Shown: one piece after another, positions 32,332 to 33,933 of the stretch
Layout: each line of letters begins with the position of its first letter
Numbering within the stretch: the stretch's first letter is position 1
NCBI GenBank assembly: GCA_934631055.1
Contig: CAKTXP010000008.1
Location: 1 to 33,933, forward strand
Source: an uncultured Clostridia bacterium
GTDB taxonomy: Bacteria; Bacillota; Clostridia; Christensenellales; Aristaeellaceae
Direction: 5' to 3'
DNA length: 33,933 nucleotides
Made by a program: the position numbers and the translations under genes
Notes under the pieces: model-generated
What the model was told of the DNA's origin: nothing
Database searches by the model: none
Seen by the model: the letters and a program-made list of their open reading frames with translations, nothing else

Positions 32332-33933
32332 TGGGTGATATTGTGAAGCTTGCGCTCCGTTTGTTCATCTTTGCGTTTGTTGCCTCCGTGCTGCTCGCCA
32401 TGACAAACGAAGTGACCAAGGGTCCGATCGAGGCGCAGAAGCTTGCGTCTAAGATGGCGGCTCTGAAAACGGTCCTGCCCGGCTGCGAATATGAGCAGAT
32501 CGAATATGAAGGTCTTGCCGACGACAGCGTGCTGGATGAGATTTTCGCCGGCAAGGATGCTGACGGCAATGTGAAGGGCTATGCGCTCACGGCAAACCCG
32601 CAGGGCTATGGCGGAGAGATCCCGATCACCCTCGGCGTGAGTGTTGATGGCTATGTGACGCAGACCTATGTCGGTTCCCTTCAGGAAACGCAGGGTCTGG
32701 GCAGCCGCGTTGGCGATGATGCTTTCAAGGAGCAGTTCATCGCGATCGCTGCCGATCCGGATACGCTGCGCAGCGATGTGGATACCATCGCGGGCGCGAC
32801 CATTTCTTCCTCCGCGTTTGTCAATGCGGTGGAGCAGATGCTCGTTTACACCAAGAATACGCTTGGCATTGAGCCGCATGCGGGCGATAAGGATGCTATT
32901 CTCGCCGAGGCTGCGTCTGCAAACGGCGGCGCTGGTGAAGACGCTGCGGTTGAGACTACGACGGCTTCTTATGACGTGACCGGCTTTGCTCCGTTCAAGG
33001 TAGAAATCACCGTGGACAGCAATGGCAAGATTGCGTCTGTAACTGTTCCGGAGAACAACGAGACGGCTGGCTTTGGCGCTGATCTGATTGCGGATACCAG
33101 TGTGTTCGACGCGCTGGTGGGTCAGGATATCGCGACGGCGCAGATCGACGTGAAGAGCGGCGTGACGCTGACGAGCAATGCGATTAACGATGCGCTCTCT
33201 CAGGCTGCTGCTGCTTTCGGCGGCGATGCCGAGGGCGAGGCAAAGGCATATGATGTGACCGGCTTTGCGCCGTTTAAGGTCGAAATTGCTGTGGACGGCG
33301 ACGGCAAGATTGTATCCGTCGATATTCCGGAAAATAACGAGACGGCTGGCTTCGGCGCTGATCTGATTGCGGATACCAGTGTGTTTGATGCGCTGGTGGG
33401 TCAGGATATTGCGACGGCGCAGATTGACGTGAAGAGCGGCGTGACGCTGACCAGCACGGCGATCAACGATGCGCTCAAGCAAGCGGCGGCTGATTTCGGC
33501 GGCGCGGAAGAAGCGGCACCGGCAATCGCTGGCGATCCGTACACCGTGAAGGGCATGAACAAGTTCACGATGTATGTGGAAGCTGCGGATGGCAAGATCG
33601 TTTCCGTTTCTGCTCCGAATAACAATGAGACCCCGGGCTTTGGCGCGGACATGCTGACCGACGATGTGCTTTCTGCGCTGGTGGGTCAGGAGCTTGCGAC
33701 GGCTCAGGTCGATGTCAAGAGCGGTGTGACGCTGACGAGCAACGCGATTAACGATGCGCTCAAGCAGGCTGCTGCTGCGAACGGAATCGTTATTGCTGAG
33801 CCGACCGTTGAGCCGACTGCCGAACCGGTTGCCGAGCCGACCGCTGATGAAGCGGCTGCTACCGAGCTGACCATGTATGACGTGACGGGCTTTGCTCCGT
33901 TCAAGGTTGGAATTGCGGTTGACGAGGATGGCA
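32331..33933 (+). CDS. rnfG: Rnf complex subunit RnfG with extra tandem FMN_bind domains (partial, 3' end off window)
   Basis: The frame is open to the window end (534 codons), while ordinary RnfG has about 200 residues. Residues 1-50 contain a membrane anchor (LALRLFIFAFVASVLLAMTNEVT). Residues about 50-180 are the usual RnfG FMN_bind domain, with ETQGLGSRV and the flavinylation motif DTIAGATISS (T157). Three further complete FMN_bind-like modules follow at 214-306, 307-403 and 404-515, and a fourth starts at 516. Each keeps a GKI..V segment, NNET(A/P)GFG and DVKSGVTLTS, with Thr at 279, 372 and 467. A Glu-Pro-Thr-rich linker precedes the fourth module. GGGGAGG at 32314-32320 precedes the ATG. 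RnfG carries electrons on covalent FMN outside the membrane, so the modules may form a flavin wire. Confidence 0.9.
   Translation, partial: MGDIVKLALRLFIFAFVASVLLAMTNEVTKGPIEAQKLASKMAALKTVLPGCEYEQIEYEGLADDSVLDEIFAGKDADGNVKGYALTANPQGYGGEIPITLGVSVDGYVTQTYVGSLQETQGLGSRVGDDAFKEQFIAIAADPDTLRSDVDTIAGATISSSAFVNAVEQMLVYTKNTLGIEPHAGDKDAILAEAASANGGAGEDAAVETTTASYDVTGFAPFKVEITVDSNGKIASVTVPENNETAGFGADLIADTSVFDALVGQDIATAQIDVKSGVTLTSNAINDALSQAAAAFGGDAEGEAKAYDVTGFAPFKVEIAVDGDGKIVSVDIPENNETAGFGADLIADTSVFDALVGQDIATAQIDVKSGVTLTSTAINDALKQAAADFGGAEEAAPAIAGDPYTVKGMNKFTMYVEAADGKIVSVSAPNNNETPGFGADMLTDDVLSALVGQELATAQVDVKSGVTLTSNAINDALKQAAAANGIVIAEPTVEPTAEPVAEPTADEAAATELTMYDVTGFAPFKVGIAVDEDG
32970..33248 (+). repeat. 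FMN_bind module 1 of the rnfG extension
   Basis: Encodes residues 214-306, beginning YDVTGFAPFKVEI, with the candidate flavinylation Thr at 279. It is nearly identical to module 2; by eye about nine bases differ between 33060-33197 and 33339-33476 (138 nt). Confidence 0.9.
33249..33539 (+). repeat. FMN_bind module 2 of the rnfG extension
   Basis: Encodes residues 307-403, again beginning YDVTGFAPFKVEI, with the candidate Thr at 372 in DVKSGVTLTS. Confidence 0.9.
33540..33875 (+). repeat. FMN_bind module 3 of the rnfG extension
   Basis: Encodes residues 404-515, beginning YTVKGMNKFTMYVEA, with ETPGFG and candidate Thr at 467. It is more diverged than modules 1 and 2 and carries an added Glu-Pro-Thr-rich linker (from about residue 488). 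Confidence 0.85.
33876..33933 (+). repeat. Start of FMN_bind module 4 of the rnfG extension (cut by window end)
   Basis: The first 19 codons (YDVTGFAPFKVGIAVDEDG) repeat the start of modules 1 and 2, with near-identical DNA. The rest lies beyond the window. Confidence 0.8.

Overview
The window is a dense, almost entirely plus-strand stretch of a bacterial chromosome. Two sporulation genes (pdaB-like, spoIVA), the gene orders yerC-pcrA-ligA and yicC-remA-gmk-rpoZ-coaBC, recJ/relA/dtd/hemZ, mutS2, and an rnfC-rnfD-rnfG start all point to an anaerobic, spore-forming Bacillota of class Clostridia. Codons are rich in GCG, CGC and GGC, so it is a fairly high-GC member. A Christensenellales-like lineage is possible but only a guess.

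Layout. 1-315: two tandem terminators of an upstream gene and the pdaB leader. 316-1903: pdaB-like deacetylase and a double-OB SSB-like protein, closed by a terminator. 1916-6684: yerC-pcrA-ligA, linked by overlaps. 6774-10107: yicC-remA-gmk-rpoZ-coaBC, closed by a terminator. 10108-12853: a strong, possibly operator-controlled promoter, an unrecognised small membrane protein, then secD-secF. 12854-13080: a structured leader whose long hairpin reaches into the recJ ribosome-binding site. 13081-22075: recJ, relA, dtd, a metallo-beta-lactamase-fold hydrolase, hemZ, an unrecognised protein, a cyclophilin and zapA, tightly packed and ended by a terminator. 22089-26865: a long U32 peptidase-family protein and mutS2, then a terminator. 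26939-29695: an HtrA-like protease, then spoIVA behind a sigma-E-like promoter, then a terminator. 29696-33933: promoter region and first genes (C, D, G) of an Rnf ion-pumping ferredoxin:NAD+ oxidoreductase operon, cut by the window end inside rnfG.

Most of the window is core machinery: DNA repair and replication, ribonucleotide and stringent-response metabolism, translation quality control, protein export and envelope or sporulation functions. The most unusual item is rnfG. After the normal RnfG flavin domain the frame stays open and encodes at least three, probably four or more, extra complete FMN_bind-type modules in tandem. Each keeps an ETxGFG motif and an SGVT flavinylation-like motif. 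This would turn the single-flavin RnfG subunit into an extracytoplasmic multi-flavin chain. Other points of interest are the recJ leader RNA, the palindrome-bearing promoter in front of the unknown gene before secD, and two genes whose products I cannot identify (10243-10608 and 20227-21207). No tRNA, rRNA, CRISPR array, insertion sequence or phage gene was seen.
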